Source: Lentzea albidocapillata (GTDB lineage Bacteria; Actinomycetota; Actinomycetes; Mycobacteriales; Pseudonocardiaceae). Taken from it: DNA of 64,000 nt. The position numbers were made by a program, and so were the translations under genes. Each line of letters starts with the position of its first letter. Position 1 is the first letter of the stretch. The notes below the pieces were generated by a model. It had not been told where the DNA came from, searched no databases, and saw only the letters and a list, made by a program, of their open reading frames with translations. The stretch spans positions 62,001 through 126,000 of the forward strand of contig NZ_JOEA01000003.1 of assembly GCF_000719115.1 (NCBI RefSeq), given 5' to 3'. Shown piece by piece: positions 43,701 to 52,014 of this stretch.

Positions 43701-44414
43701 CTCGTCGGTGCTCATCGGGCCGACCAGGACCTGGGCGTTCTCGACGGCGCCGACGAGGTCGGGGTAGCGGGCGCAGTGGCCGTAGAAGTCGGCGCGCATG
43801 CCGATCACGGTCTGGCCGTCGCGGCGGGTGAGCGCGGCGATGAACTCGTCACGGTGGGGGAGCGCGAAGATCTCCTCGAACTGGTCGACCACGAGCAGGC
43901 CCTCGACCAAGGGGAGTGTCTCGTGGGTGCCCGGGGTGATCAGCTCACCCGGCACGCGGGCCAGCAGACCGGCTCTGAGCAGTGACGACTTGCCCGAGCC
44001 CGAGGCGCCGACGACGAGCACGGCGTCGTGGTGCTCCAGCTTGCCCAGCAGCTTGCCGACGAGTCGTTCCCGCCCGAAGAAGCGGTCGGCGTCGTCCTCG
44101 GTGAACGCCTTGAGGCCGACGTAGGGGGAGTCGCCCTCGGACTGCTGCGGCTCGGCCTCGCCGATCTCGCGCCAGCGTTGTTCCCACACCTCTTCGTCGC
44201 CGCCGCAGGCACGGACGAACGCGAGCGACGCGGCGAGGCTGGGCAGCCGCTGGCCGCGGGCGGCGTCGGCGAGGGTGCTGGCGGAGTAGTGGCTGAGCCT
44301 GCCGAGTTCGCGGTAGCCGGGGGAGCCGGCCTTCTCGCGGAGCTTGCGCAGGTCGAAGGCGAACTGTTCAACAGGCCCGGCGAACGGGTCGAGCGGTCTT
44401 TCCGGGCGGGGCAT
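40773..44414 (-). CDS. HTH-nSTAND-WD40 protein
   Basis: 1213 residues. An XRE-like HTH occupies about 15-65 (FDLRKLREKAGSPGYRELGR). The nSTAND NTPase domain starts with SPYVGLKAFTEDDADRFFGR, has Walker A GASGSGKSS at 136-144 and Walker B LLVVDQFEEIF at 173-183. A membrane helix lies near 466-486 (RVVALLATLLLVATTATVFA). From about 550 to the end there are around thirteen WD40 repeats (GHTGQVQAVQFTPDGRSLVS and similar). Such proteins sense an unknown ligand through the repeats and act by oligomerising; some are defence effectors. It is transcribed from the palindrome promoter at 44448. Confidence 0.93.
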   Translation of the reverse strand: MPRPERPLDPFAGPVEQFAFDLRKLREKAGSPGYRELGRLSHYSASTLADAARGQRLPSLAASLAFVRACGGDEEVWEQRWREIGEAEPQQSEGDSPYVGLKAFTEDDADRFFGRERLVGKLLGKLEHHDAVLVVGASGSGKSSLLRAGLLARVPGELITPGTHETLPLVEGLLVVDQFEEIFALPHRDEFIAALTRRDGQTVIGMRADFYGHCARYPDLVGAVENAQVLVGPMSTDELRKAITQPAVEVGCALETGLVARLIADATGEPGVLPHVSHALLETWQRKRGNTLTLSSYHESGGIARAIANTAENAYTGLDERQRVQARQVFLRLITPGVGTEDTKRHVKRSELAADDVVEHLAGARILTVDDDSVEISHEAVIRSWPRLRDWLAETRDDLRVHRRLTAAAADWEAHDRDPGSLYRGVSLTQATDWAQREPDALNAAEKSFLDASKTAAEHELATEKRRTTNLRRVVALLATLLLVATTATVFAVRAQRQTTEQRTIALAQKAIADANGLQERDPGLASQLRLAAYRLTGLPTARDSLLSTFSAPQVTVVSGHDEPASYAVFSPDATLLATTGDDRMLIIWDFTDSYHPKELGRVRAGDHATHGMAFSPDGKTIATAGWDGFVRLFDVSDARKPVEKARIAGHTGQVQAVQFTPDGRSLVSSGQDRTIRIWDVSGPATVIRTIQAHDGNAHGLSLSPDGSTIASASWDGTVKLWELATGAPLSTIDPAPGDTAMDGVAFSPDGRTIATGADNGDVRLWDVTDARNPALLSLAGGHTFSVHTVAFSPDGRFLASAGGDKGTRLWDVRDPRNVALASVIGGHGDALTSVTFSSDSRHMVAATNDTEFRVLDVDNLTYPRHEQIAWKLDYDKRGRYFATVSSDGAIKLWRPEDRHAEELSTLPAFAPDDEGQTVDVSPTGDVLFGSTTAGAALWDVSDPATPRELTRAITSNAPVVSATFSHDGRMLAVADVEGVVGLWNVTDPRNPVRAGGFAVPRTDTVWQVELSEDDRTLVIANGSRELHLWDVSDPARPRAHPPLKTDDNPSPIRRGGQAGREEVYTVVIHGTVMALANQGGSGALYDISDPAQPRRLGSLPNDGGPLQRLAFSPDGTTVAAGTTDDVIRVWDVSDPRNPQVRAVLHGHTERVWGVGFAPDNRTLATTGADRTVRVWDIDVEATAARVCATTTAHLSTRHWEQYFPGVEPRPLC

Positions 44415-44447
44415 GGCGGCGAGTCTTTCATCCGTTCGTGTTCCGAC

Positions 44448-44476
44448 TATCTCTATAGCTTCAGTGTTGACTGAAG
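44448..44476 (-). promoter_or_regulatory. Shared promoter-operator, copy B
   Basis: On the minus strand a -10 TATAGA (top 44452-44457) lies 17 bases from TTTACT. The perfect palindrome CTTCAGT-GTTG-ACTGAAG (44459-44476) fills the spacer. The first 20 bases of the top strand, TATCTCTATAGCTTCAGTGT, are identical to copy C. The operator also encodes the last codons of the MmyB-type gene. Confidence 0.7.
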
Positions 44477-45183
44477 TAAATCATCAATCGATGCTCGCCT
44501 TCACCCGCCAGGTAAAGCGTCTCGAACACCAGGAGGTGAGCGCCCCAGCGCTCGGTACCGGTGGCCGCAGGCAGGGACGACGCGGCGTCGTAGCGATCCG
44601 TGAAGGCGGCGCCGACGGTGAGGGAGAGTTCGAACGCGAGCGCTGCCGCGGCGTGATCGCCCAGGTCAGCGGCCGCGCGGAGGGTGGCGGCGCGGTCGTT
44701 CGCGACCTGGTCCCAGTCGGGGTAGTGGGCCTTGGCCCGCGGGGTGAAGGCGAAGCGGACGAGGTTGAGTTCGTCGTCCAGCCCGGAGATCTCGCGGAAC
44801 CGTGCGGTGCTCGCGAGGACGTCGCCGGCGGGGGAGAGCACGGCGGCCGCGGCAGGTTCGAGGGTGTCCAACATCGCCTGCACGGTGGGGCGCAGCGGCG
44901 GAGGCGGGGGAGGGAAGCAGTTCGTGTCCGCCTTGATCAGGCGGTACAGGTGGACGCGCTCGTCCGCGGTCATGGTCAGGGCGTCCGCGAGGGCGGACAG
45001 GACCTGGCCGGAGGGGGAGCGGTCGGTGCCGCGTTCGAGGCGGGTGAGGTACTCGACGCTGATGCCGGCGCGGTCGGCGAGTTCGCCGCGGCGCAGGCCG
45101 GGGGTGCGGCGGCGCCCGGTGGCCGGGGGAGCGGTGGCTTCCCGGCGGGCGCGCAGGAAGCGGCCCAGTGCGTTGTCGGCCAT
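44461..45183 (-). CDS. MmyB-type XRE regulator
   Basis: 240 residues. The N-terminal HTH (FLRARREATAPPATGRRRTP, RGELADRAGISVEYLTRLER) is followed by the MmyB-like ligand-binding domain (DTLEPAAAAVLSPAGDVLAS, then LVRFAFTPRAKAHYPDWD). MmyB-type proteins control antibiotic or lipid-linked genes and may bind fatty-acid-like ligands. The ATG at 45183 is divergent from an aldo-keto reductase gene (69 bases), its likely target. Its last codons form the promoter palindrome of the nSTAND gene. Confidence 0.93.
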   Translation of the reverse strand: MADNALGRFLRARREATAPPATGRRRTPGLRRGELADRAGISVEYLTRLERGTDRSPSGQVLSALADALTMTADERVHLYRLIKADTNCFPPPPPPLRPTVQAMLDTLEPAAAAVLSPAGDVLASTARFREISGLDDELNLVRFAFTPRAKAHYPDWDQVANDRAATLRAAADLGDHAAAALAFELSLTVGAAFTDRYDAASSLPAATGTERWGAHLLVFETLYLAGEGEHRLMIYFSQH

Positions 45184-45252
45184 GATCGGCGAGTTTAGAG
45201 GGGCCCTGAGCCGGTCTCCCTGGATCCGCCGGTCGCGGTGATGCTGTGGATC

Positions 45253-46185
45253 ATGAGATATCGACTGTTCGGCCGGACCGGCCTGCGCGTCTCGGAGTTG
45301 TTGCTGGGCACGATGACGCTGCGTTCGGAGGACCTCGCGCGGCGGGTGGTCGGCGCCTACGCCGACGCCGGTGGGAACTTCCTCGACACCGCTTCGGCCT
45401 ACGGCGAGAGCGAGGAGGTCCTGGGTGCGGTGCTGACGCGGCGGGACCGGTTCGTGCTGGCGACGAAGTACGCGTTGTCGCGGGACGCGGCGGATCCGAA
45501 CGCGGGCGGGAACCACCGCAAGAACCTGGTGCTGTCGCTGGAGCAGTCGTTGCGGCGGTTGCGGACGGACTACGTGGACGTGCTGTGGGTGCATCTGTGG
45601 GACCGGCACACGCCGGTCGAGGAGACGATGCGGGCGCTCGACGATGTGGTGCGGGCGGGCAAGGTGCTCTACGTCGGGGTGTCGGACGCGCCGGCGTGGT
45701 TCGTGGCGCGGGCGAACGCGCTGGCGGAGTGGCGGGACTGGACGGCGTTCGCGGGGTTGCAGGTGCCGTACAACCTGCTCAGGCGCGATGTGGAGCGGGA
45801 GTTGTTGCCGATGGCGTCGGCGCTGGGGCTGACGGTGGCGGCGTGGGCGCCGCTGGCCGCGGGGAAGCTCTCCGGTGGCACGCAGCGGTCCGGCCCTCTG
45901 TCCGCGCGGGAGGAGGGTGTGGTGGGGGCTGTGCGGGCGGTCGCGGAGGAACTGGGCGCGACGCCGGCTCAGGTGGCGTTGGCGTGGGTGCGTGCGTCAG
46001 GGGCGCTGCCGCTGGTGGGCGCGCGGACTCCGGAGCAGGTGCTGGACTGTCTGGGCGAGGTCGTGCTGCCGCCGGAAGCGGTCGCGCGCCTGGAGGCGGC
46101 GGCCCCGTTCGAGCGGGGCTTTCCGGCGGACTTCATCGCCGAGTGCGAGCCGGCGGCGTTCGGCGACGGGCTGGTGGTCAGGTGA
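45253..46185 (+). CDS. Aldo/keto reductase
   Basis: 310 residues. Family motifs are present: RYRLFGRTGLRVSELLLGTM, the catalytic aspartate and tyrosine in FLDTASAYGESEEVLG, lysine in VLATKYAL, and the histidine in DVLWVHLWD. It is an NADPH-dependent carbonyl reductase of the AKR11/12 kind. I chose the ATG at 45253; an earlier in-frame ATG adds only five residues. It is divergent from the MmyB-type regulator. Its 3' end overlaps the convergent DUF5703 gene by eight bases. Confidence 0.94.
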   Translation: MRYRLFGRTGLRVSELLLGTMTLRSEDLARRVVGAYADAGGNFLDTASAYGESEEVLGAVLTRRDRFVLATKYALSRDAADPNAGGNHRKNLVLSLEQSLRRLRTDYVDVLWVHLWDRHTPVEETMRALDDVVRAGKVLYVGVSDAPAWFVARANALAEWRDWTAFAGLQVPYNLLRRDVERELLPMASALGLTVAAWAPLAAGKLSGGTQRSGPLSAREEGVVGAVRAVAEELGATPAQVALAWVRASGALPLVGARTPEQVLDCLGEVVLPPEAVARLEAAAPFERGFPADFIAECEPAAFGDGLVVR

Positions 46186-46390
46186 TGAGGCCTGGCACCA
46201 GGGCGGGCTGGCGCTTGCGGCGGAGCCAGATCTTGCGGGAGCCGTCGCCGTAGAGGAGCGTTCTGGAGAGTTCCCAGCCCGCGAACTCGGCGTGGATGGC
46301 CAGCTGCGTGGTCGCGGTGCGGCGGGAGATGCCGGGCGGCAGACGCAGCGGCCGGTATTCCCAGTCCCCGTCGATCACCCCTTCGTTCAT
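46178..46390 (-). CDS. DUF5703-family small protein
   Basis: 70 residues. The pattern WEYRPLRLPPGISRRTATTQ, AEFAGWELSRTLLYGDGSRK and IWLRRKR is characteristic of the small actinobacterial DUF5703 family, whose function is unknown. The ATG overlaps the stop of the lipoprotein gene (ATGA), so the two are coupled. This pairing of DUF5703 with a lipoprotein is common in actinomycetes as I recall. Confidence 0.88.
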   Translation of the reverse strand: MNEGVIDGDWEYRPLRLPPGISRRTATTQLAIHAEFAGWELSRTLLYGDGSRKIWLRRKRQPALVPGLIT

Positions 46391-47043
46391 GGTGAGATCA
46401 CCTGTATCCCTCCGTTGTCGCCGGACGTGACGGTGACGCGTCCGGATTCCTGGTCGACGCTGACGGTGTTGGGCTGACGCACGGTGGGGAACCGGTACTT
46501 CTCGGCCGGTTCCCCGGCGGCGACGTTGAGTCCCACGACCTCGTTGCGCTCGGTGAGCGTGATCCACGCGATGTCGCGCTTGGCGTCGTAGGCGATGCCG
46601 TAGGGCGTGCCGGGCATCGGGTAGCGCTGGCGCATGATCAGCGGGTTGATGGAGAACGCGATGAACTCGCCGCCGCGGGTGTCGACGACGAGCAGGCGTC
46701 CGAAGCGGTCGGGGACGCCGTTGGTGGCGCCGTCGCCCGCGCGCAGGCCGGCGCCCCTGGTCTCGGTGCCCTTGTCGTCGGTGGTCATCTCGAAGACGGC
46801 GCTGCGTAGCCGGTCGAGTTCGACGTTGCGGCCGTTGACCTGGAACTTCAGGGTGGTGCCGCCCTCGGAGAACGTGCCGCCGGGGGTGATGGCGCCGGGC
46901 GGCGTGCCGTTCTGGGCGGGGGAGAGGGCGGGCTTGGCCGCCTCGAGGACTTCGGCGACCTGCAGCGGATCCTGTGACCCCTCGCTCTGGCCGCACGCTG
47001 TCAGAGCGGCGGTGGTCAGGATCAGAGCAGCGAGCCGGCGCAA
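46387..47043 (-). CDS. Secreted lipoprotein
   Basis: 218 residues. A lipoprotein signal peptide MRRLAALILTTAALTAC ends in a lipobox with Cys17. The exported part has repeated beta-propeller-like segments (RFGRLLVVDTRGGEFIAFSI, TPYGIAYDAKRDIAWITLTE, QPNTVSVDQESGRVTVTSGD), suggesting a small propeller of NHL/YncE kind. The start is a TTG at 47043 with GGAGGA seven bases upstream. It is transcribed from the palindrome promoter at about 47155 with a 105-base leader. Confidence 0.9.
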   Translation of the reverse strand: MRRLAALILTTAALTACGQSEGSQDPLQVAEVLEAAKPALSPAQNGTPPGAITPGGTFSEGGTTLKFQVNGRNVELDRLRSAVFEMTTDDKGTETRGAGLRAGDGATNGVPDRFGRLLVVDTRGGEFIAFSINPLIMRQRYPMPGTPYGIAYDAKRDIAWITLTERNEVVGLNVAAGEPAEKYRFPTVRQPNTVSVDQESGRVTVTSGDNGGIQVISP

Positions 47044-47150
47044 GAGCGGTTCCTCCGTACAACGTCGTGGTCTTTTCCAGCATCCACGACGTTCGGTCGA
47101 AGGTCACGCAAGGGGTGGGGTGAAATCCCGATCGGCGGCCTTCCGGTACT

Positions 47151-47178
47151 TATCTCTATAGCTTCAGTGTGGCCTGAA
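47151..47178 (-). promoter_or_regulatory. Shared promoter-operator, copy C
   Basis: TATCTCTATAGCTTCAGTGT is identical to copy B. The inverted repeat is TTCAG-TGTGGC-CTGAA here (less perfect). On the minus strand TATAGA and TTAATT are 17 bases apart. It would drive the lipoprotein-DUF5703 operon. Confidence 0.65.
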
Positions 47179-47250
47179 ATTAATACTCAATCACAGTCCC
47201 GACAACCTCCAAGCGCCGGTCATGACAACCAGCACAGAAAAGGGGCCAAG

Positions 47251-48216
47251 TCAGAGCATGGGGCGTTCGGGATAGCCCAGTTCGATGGCGCTGACGTCGT
47301 CCAGTGCGGCCCTGATCGCCGGCGGCAACGTCAGGTGCTCGGCTTCCAGGGACGCGATGAGCTGGTTCGTGTCGCGGGCGCCGACCACGGGTGCGACGAC
47401 GCCAGGGCGGTCCCGGACCCAGGCCAGGGCGACGCACAACGCCGAGGTGCCGAGGCCTTCGGCGGCGGTGGAGACGGCCTGGACGATGCGGGCGGCGCGG
47501 TCGTTGCGGTGTTGTTCGACGTAGCCGGCGAAGTGGGCGGAGGCGCCGCGGGAGTCGGGTGGTGTGCCGTTGCGGTACTTGCCGGTGAGGACGCCGCGGC
47601 CGAGTGGTGCCCAGGGCAGGAGTCCGAGGCCGTGGTGCAGGGCGGCGGGGGCGACTTCGCGTTCGATGCCGCGTTCCAGCAGGGAGTACTCGACCTGGGT
47701 GGAGATGAGCGGGTACGTGGTGGGGGTGAGGGCGGCGGTGGCGAGTTGCCAGCCGCTGTAGTTGGAGATGCCCGCGTATCTGACTTTGCCGGAGGAGATG
47801 GCGTGGTCGAGGGCGGACAGGGATTCCTCGACGGGGACGCCGGCGTCCCAGGCGTGGAGTTGCCAGAGGTCGATGTGGTCGACGCCGATGCGGTGCAGGG
47901 AGCCGTCGAGGGCGGACAGGAGTGCGCCGCGGGAGGCGCCTCCGCCGAAGGGGCCTTCGGTGCGGCGGGCGACGGCTTTGGTGGCGAGGACGAGTTCGTC
48001 GCGGGGGACGACTTCTCCGAGGAGGGTGCCGAGGATGCGTTCGGCTTCGCCTTCGGAGTAGACGTCGGCGGTGTCGATGAGGGTGCCGCCGGCGTCGGCG
48101 TAGGCCATGAGCTGGGTGGCGGCCTCGTCCGCGTCGGTGTCGCGGCCCCATGTCATCGTGCCCAGTGCCGTTCTGGACACGCGGAGGCCGCTGCGGCCGA
48201 GGTATCGCTGTTCCAC
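47251..48216 (-). CDS. Aldo/keto reductase
   Basis: 321 residues. The family motifs are RYLGRSGLRVSRTALGTMTW, the aspartate and tyrosine in LIDTADVYSEGEAERILG, lysine in LVLATKAVARR and histidine in IDLWQLHAWD. It resembles the YhdN/AKR11 group. GTG start. It is divergent from the F420-type oxidoreductase at 48289 with 72 bases between. It is not close in sequence to the reductase at 45253 beyond the family motifs. Confidence 0.94.
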   Translation of the reverse strand: MEQRYLGRSGLRVSRTALGTMTWGRDTDADEAATQLMAYADAGGTLIDTADVYSEGEAERILGTLLGEVVPRDELVLATKAVARRTEGPFGGGASRGALLSALDGSLHRIGVDHIDLWQLHAWDAGVPVEESLSALDHAISSGKVRYAGISNYSGWQLATAALTPTTYPLISTQVEYSLLERGIEREVAPAALHHGLGLLPWAPLGRGVLTGKYRNGTPPDSRGASAHFAGYVEQHRNDRAARIVQAVSTAAEGLGTSALCVALAWVRDRPGVVAPVVGARDTNQLIASLEAEHLTLPPAIRAALDDVSAIELGYPERPML

Positions 48217-48288
48217 GTGCGCGATGCTAAGGGGTGATCATCGGTTGAGCCTGGCAATCGGTGTTACTGACCGGTAGGGTCTTGCCGT

Positions 48289-49338
48289 GTGAAGCTCGGA
48301 CTGAACCTCGGATACTGGGGCGCCGGCAACGACGCCGCGAACCTTGAGCTGGCCAAAGAGGCCGACCGACTCGGTTTTTCGGTGGTGTGGGCCGCGGAGG
48401 CCTACGGTTCCGACGCGCCGACGGTGCTCGCGTGGGTGGCCGCGCAGACCGAACGTATCGACGTCGGTAGCGCGATCTTCCAGATTCCGGCGCGGACGCC
48501 GGCGATGGCGGCGATGACCGGGGCCACTTTGGACACGCTGTCGGGTGGCCGGTTCCGGATGGGTCTCGGTGTGTCGGGTCCGCAGGTGTCGGAGGGCTGG
48601 CACGGTGTGCGGTTCGACAAGCCGTTGGCGCGCACGCGTGAGTATGTGGCGATCGTGAAGAAGGCGCTGTCTCGGGAGAAGTTGCGTTATGAGGGTGAGC
48701 ACTACACGCTGCCGCTTCCCGATGGTCCGGGTAAGGCGTTGCAGCTGACGGTGCACCCCGTGCGTGACCAGATCCCGATCTACCTCGCCGCTGTCGGCCC
48801 GAAGAACCTGGAGCTGACGGGGGAGATCGCGGACGGGTGGCTGGCGATCTTCTTCTCGCCGGAGTACTCGGCGGAGTCGCTGGCGTCGGTGAAGGCCGGT
48901 CGTGAGAAGGCCGGTAAGACGATGGACGGCTTCGACGTGGTGCCGACGGTGCCGTTGATCGTGGGTGAGGACTGGAAGGCGTGTGCGGACCCGGTTCGGG
49001 CGTACACGGCGCTCTATGTCGGTGGCATGGGTTCGCGCAAGCAGAACTTCTACAACAACCTGATGGTGCGTATGGGTTTCCCGGCTCAGGCCGAGGAGAT
49101 CCAGGAGAAGTACCTGGCTCGTGACTACGCCGGTGCGATGGCGGCGATCCCGCTGGAGTTCCTGGACGCGACGTCGTTGCTGGGCCCGAAGGAGCGCATA
49201 GCAGACAGGATGAAGGCGCTCGCCGCGGCGGGGGTCACCACGCTGTCCGTTTCGCCGATGCTGCAAGATCTGGAGCAGGGGATCGCTGGTCTTCGGACCG
49301 CGGCCGAGGCTTTGGATCTGGCAGGAGTGGGTAGTTGA
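48289..49338 (+). CDS. F420-dependent LLM-class oxidoreductase
   Basis: 349 residues with the luciferase-like (bacterial luciferase/F420) barrel: [20 protein letters not shown], then [40 protein letters not shown] and [20 protein letters not shown]. These segments are typical of F420-dependent enzymes of actinobacteria; coenzyme F420 use is inferred from them. GTG start. Its stop overlaps the TTG of uppP, so the two are coupled, a pairing that is conserved in many actinomycetes as I recall. Confidence 0.93.
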   Translation: MKLGLNLGYWGAGNDAANLELAKEADRLGFSVVWAAEAYGSDAPTVLAWVAAQTERIDVGSAIFQIPARTPAMAAMTGATLDTLSGGRFRMGLGVSGPQVSEGWHGVRFDKPLARTREYVAIVKKALSREKLRYEGEHYTLPLPDGPGKALQLTVHPVRDQIPIYLAAVGPKNLELTGEIADGWLAIFFSPEYSAESLASVKAGREKAGKTMDGFDVVPTVPLIVGEDWKACADPVRAYTALYVGGMGSRKQNFYNNLMVRMGFPAQAEEIQEKYLARDYAGAMAAIPLEFLDATSLLGPKERIADRMKALAAAGVTTLSVSPMLQDLEQGIAGLRTAAEALDLAGVGS

Positions 49339-50162
49339 GCTGGTTGCAGGCTCTGGTCCTCGGACTGGTCCAAGGACTGACGGAATTCCTGCCGATTTCC
49401 AGCAGTGCGCACCTGCGGATCACGTCGACGCTGTTCTTCGGCAACGACGCGGGTGCTTCGTTCACCGCGGTCATCCAGCTGGGTACCGAGGTGGCGGTGT
49501 TGATCTACTTCGCCAAGGACATCGGGCGCTTCATCAGCGCCTGGTTCCGTGGTCTCTTCAGCGCGGAGGCGCGCAAGGAGAGGGATTACCGGCTCGCCTG
49601 GTACGTGATCATCGGTTCCGTGCCGATCTCGGTTCTCGGTTATCTGCTGAAGGACGAGATCCGGACGTCGGCGCGGAACCTGTGGATCACGGCGACGATG
49701 TTGATCGTGTTCGGTCTGCTGCTGGGTCTGGCGGACCATCTCGCGAAGCAGCAGCGTGACGAGTTGCGGATGAAGGACGCGATCGGGATGGGGCTGGCGC
49801 AGGCCCTGGCGCTCATCCCGGGTGTTTCTCGTTCGGGTGGCACGTTGACGGCGGGTCTGTTCCTGGGGCTGAACCGTGAGGCGGCGGCGCGGTACTCGTT
49901 CCTGCTGGCGATTCCGGCGGTGTTCGGGGCGGGGTTGTTCTCCATTCCGGACGTGCTGGAGCGTTCGGGTACGGGTGTGCAGGCGTCGGTTCCGCAGATG
50001 GTCGTGGCGACGCTGATCTCGTTCGTGGTGGGGTACGCGACGATCGCGTGGTTGTTGAAGTATGTGTCGAAGCATTCGTATTCGGCGTTCGTGTGGTACC
50101 GGTTGATGCTGGGTCTGGTGCTGATGGGGCTGCTGTCGATGGGGTTGCTGCAGCCGATCTAA
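49335..50162 (+). CDS. uppP: Undecaprenyl-diphosphatase
   Basis: 275 residues, eight membrane helices. The BacA/UppP motifs are the N-terminal [20 protein letters not shown] and the second repeat [20 protein letters not shown]. It dephosphorylates undecaprenyl diphosphate to recycle the carrier lipid of cell-wall synthesis and gives bacitracin resistance when abundant. A TTG start overlaps the previous stop (TTGA). The next gene follows after nine bases. Confidence 0.96.
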   Translation: MSWLQALVLGLVQGLTEFLPISSSAHLRITSTLFFGNDAGASFTAVIQLGTEVAVLIYFAKDIGRFISAWFRGLFSAEARKERDYRLAWYVIIGSVPISVLGYLLKDEIRTSARNLWITATMLIVFGLLLGLADHLAKQQRDELRMKDAIGMGLAQALALIPGVSRSGGTLTAGLFLGLNREAAARYSFLLAIPAVFGAGLFSIPDVLERSGTGVQASVPQMVVATLISFVVGYATIAWLLKYVSKHSYSAFVWYRLMLGLVLMGLLSMGLLQPI

Positions 50163-50171
50163 GGTGGGTTC

Positions 50172-50864
50172 GTGGCTACGGTGATCCTGCTTCGGCATGC
50201 GCGTTCGACCGCCAACGGTTCCGGTGTGCTCGCCGGGCGTTCGCTGGGTGTGGGTTTGGACGAGCGGGGGCAGGCGCAGGCGACGGCTCTGGTGTCGCGG
50301 TTGAAGGACGTTCCGGTCAGCGCGGTGGTGTCGTCTCCTTTGCAGCGGTGTGAGGAGACGTTGGCGCCGTTGCTGGCGGATCGGTCTTTGGAGGCGGTGG
50401 CGGAGCCGGATCTGTCCGAAGTGGATTACGGGGCGTGGACCGGTAAGGCGTTGAAGGACCTGTACGACGAGCCGTTGTGGGCGGTTGTGCAGCAGCATCC
50501 TTCCGCCGCGGTGTTTCCGGATGGTGAGGGGCTGGCGCGCGTTCAGGCTCGTGCGGTGGCGGCGGTGCGGGCGCATGATGCGCGTGTTTCCGAGGAGCAT
50601 GGTCCTGGTGCGGTGTGGGTGTTGTGTTCGCACGGTGATGTGATCAAGGCTGTGCTGGCGGATGCGCTGGGTGTGCATCTGGACGGGTTCCAGCGGATCG
50701 TGGTGGATCCGTGTTCGATCTCGGTGGTGCAGTACACGCAGACGCGGCCTTTTGTGTTGCGCACCAATGACAATGGTGGGGATTTGTCGGGTGTCGTGCC
50801 GGTGGCGCCGCCGCAGGAGGCTCCGTCGTCGGACGCTACCGTGGGTGGCGCGACCGGGACCTGA
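50172..50864 (+). CDS. Histidine phosphatase family (phosphoglycerate mutase-like) protein
   Basis: 230 residues. The catalytic RHG-type motif is LLRHARSTANGSG, with a second half ending in SHGDVIKAVLADALG. It corresponds to the MSMEG_4193-type phosphatases often found after uppP. The C-terminal region after residue 185 is extra and rich in Pro, Val and Ala (VVPVAPPQEAPSSDA). The GTG at 50172 has AAGGTGG upstream. The 3' end overlaps the convergent sigma factor gene by 29 bases. Confidence 0.92.
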   Translation: MATVILLRHARSTANGSGVLAGRSLGVGLDERGQAQATALVSRLKDVPVSAVVSSPLQRCEETLAPLLADRSLEAVAEPDLSEVDYGAWTGKALKDLYDEPLWAVVQQHPSAAVFPDGEGLARVQARAVAAVRAHDARVSEEHGPGAVWVLCSHGDVIKAVLADALGVHLDGFQRIVVDPCSISVVQYTQTRPFVLRTNDNGGDLSGVVPVAPPQEAPSSDATVGGATGT

Positions 50865-52014
50865 GGTAGCGCTGTTCCGGTGCGCTCAGGGTGAGTTTGG
50901 CGGCTTTCTCGTATTCCTGGCGTGCTTGGTCGTGGTCTCCTTGCAGGTCGAGGAGATGTGCTCGGACGGCGTGCACGCGGTAGTGGTCGAGGTCCAGTGT
51001 GGACAGTTCGTCGAGTGCTTGTCGCGGGCCGTGGACCATGGCGACGGCGACGGTGCGGTTGAGTGAGACCATCGGGCCGGGTGCGGTGACGGTGAGCAGG
51101 TCGTAGAGGCCGAGGATTTCGTTCCAGTCGGTGTCTTCGGCCTTGGTGGCGTCGGCGTGGACTGCCGCGATGGCCGCTTGCAGCTGGTAGGGGCCGATCT
51201 GGGCGGTCTTGAGCGCGGTGCTGACCAGGTTGGTGCCTTCTTCGATCGCTGCGGTGTCCCAGCGGGTGCGGTCCTGTTCGGCGAGCGGGATGAGTGTGCC
51301 GTTGGTGTCGGTGCGGGCGGGGCGGCGTGCGTCGGTGAGCAGCATCAACGCGAGCAGTCCGGTGAGTTCGCCGTCGGCTGGTCTGCGTTTGTGCAGTTGC
51401 CGGGTGAGGCGGAGGGCTTCGGCGGTGAGGTCGACGCGCACGAGGTCGTCGCCTGAGCTGGCGGTGGAGCCTTCGGTGAAGATCAGGTAGAGCACGTGCA
51501 GGACGGCGGTGAGGTCCTGTGGTGGCCGGAACTTGGCGCCGGACTGTTTGATCTTCTGTTTGGCGCGGCTGATGCGTTGCGCCACTGTCGCTTCGGGGAC
51601 GAGGAACGCTCGTGCGATCTCGGCGGTGGTGAGTCCGCCGACCGCTCTGAGTGTGAGGGCGATCTGCGAGGCGGTGGTGAGTGATTCGTGGCAGCACAGG
51701 GCGAGCAGGGTGAGGGTGTCGTCCTGTGCCGGCACCGGGTCGGGTGGTGTGGGGGTGAGGGCGACGACCTTGTCCTCGCGGTGGCGGCGGGCGGTGTCGG
51801 AGCGGTACTGCTCGATCCATCGTCGTGAGGCGGCGGTGATGAGCCAGCCCTTGGGGTTGTCCGGGATGCCGTCGGCCGGCCATTGCTGGGCGGCGCCGAG
51901 CAGGGCTTCCTGCACGGCGTCCTCGCAGATGTCGAACTGGCCGTGGCGGCGTACGAGCACGCCGAGGACCTGCGGCGCGAGTGTGCGCAGCAGGCCCTCC
52001 ACCTCAGGGTTCAC
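50836..52014 (-). CDS. ECF sigma factor with C-terminal extension (ECF42-like)
   Basis: 392 residues. Sigma region 2 (CEDAVQEALLGAAQQWPADG, KGWLITAASRRWIEQYRSD) and region 4 (LRAVGGLTTAEIARAFLVPE, VAQRISRAKQKIKQSG) are followed by a long TPR-like C-terminal domain (DUF6596; VLYLIFTEGSTASSGDDLVR). No anti-sigma factor gene is near. The partner is the overlapping YciI gene upstream, which defines the ECF42 type. GTG start overlapping the previous stop. The promoter of the operon at 52437 matches the TGTCGA type expected for this sigma group, so autoregulation is likely. Confidence 0.94.
   Translation of the reverse strand: MNPEVEGLLRTLAPQVLGVLVRRHGQFDICEDAVQEALLGAAQQWPADGIPDNPKGWLITAASRRWIEQYRSDTARRHREDKVVALTPTPPDPVPAQDDTLTLLALCCHESLTTASQIALTLRAVGGLTTAEIARAFLVPEATVAQRISRAKQKIKQSGAKFRPPQDLTAVLHVLYLIFTEGSTASSGDDLVRVDLTAEALRLTRQLHKRRPADGELTGLLALMLLTDARRPARTDTNGTLIPLAEQDRTRWDTAAIEEGTNLVSTALKTAQIGPYQLQAAIAAVHADATKAEDTDWNEILGLYDLLTVTAPGPMVSLNRTVAVAMVHGPRQALDELSTLDLDHYRVHAVRAHLLDLQGDHDQARQEYEKAAKLTLSAPEQRYLRSRSRHPR

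Noticed and set aside
42462..43985. 507-codon plus-strand frame opposite the nSTAND-WD40 gene
   Set aside because: It is a shadow of the repeat region and has no motif of its own.
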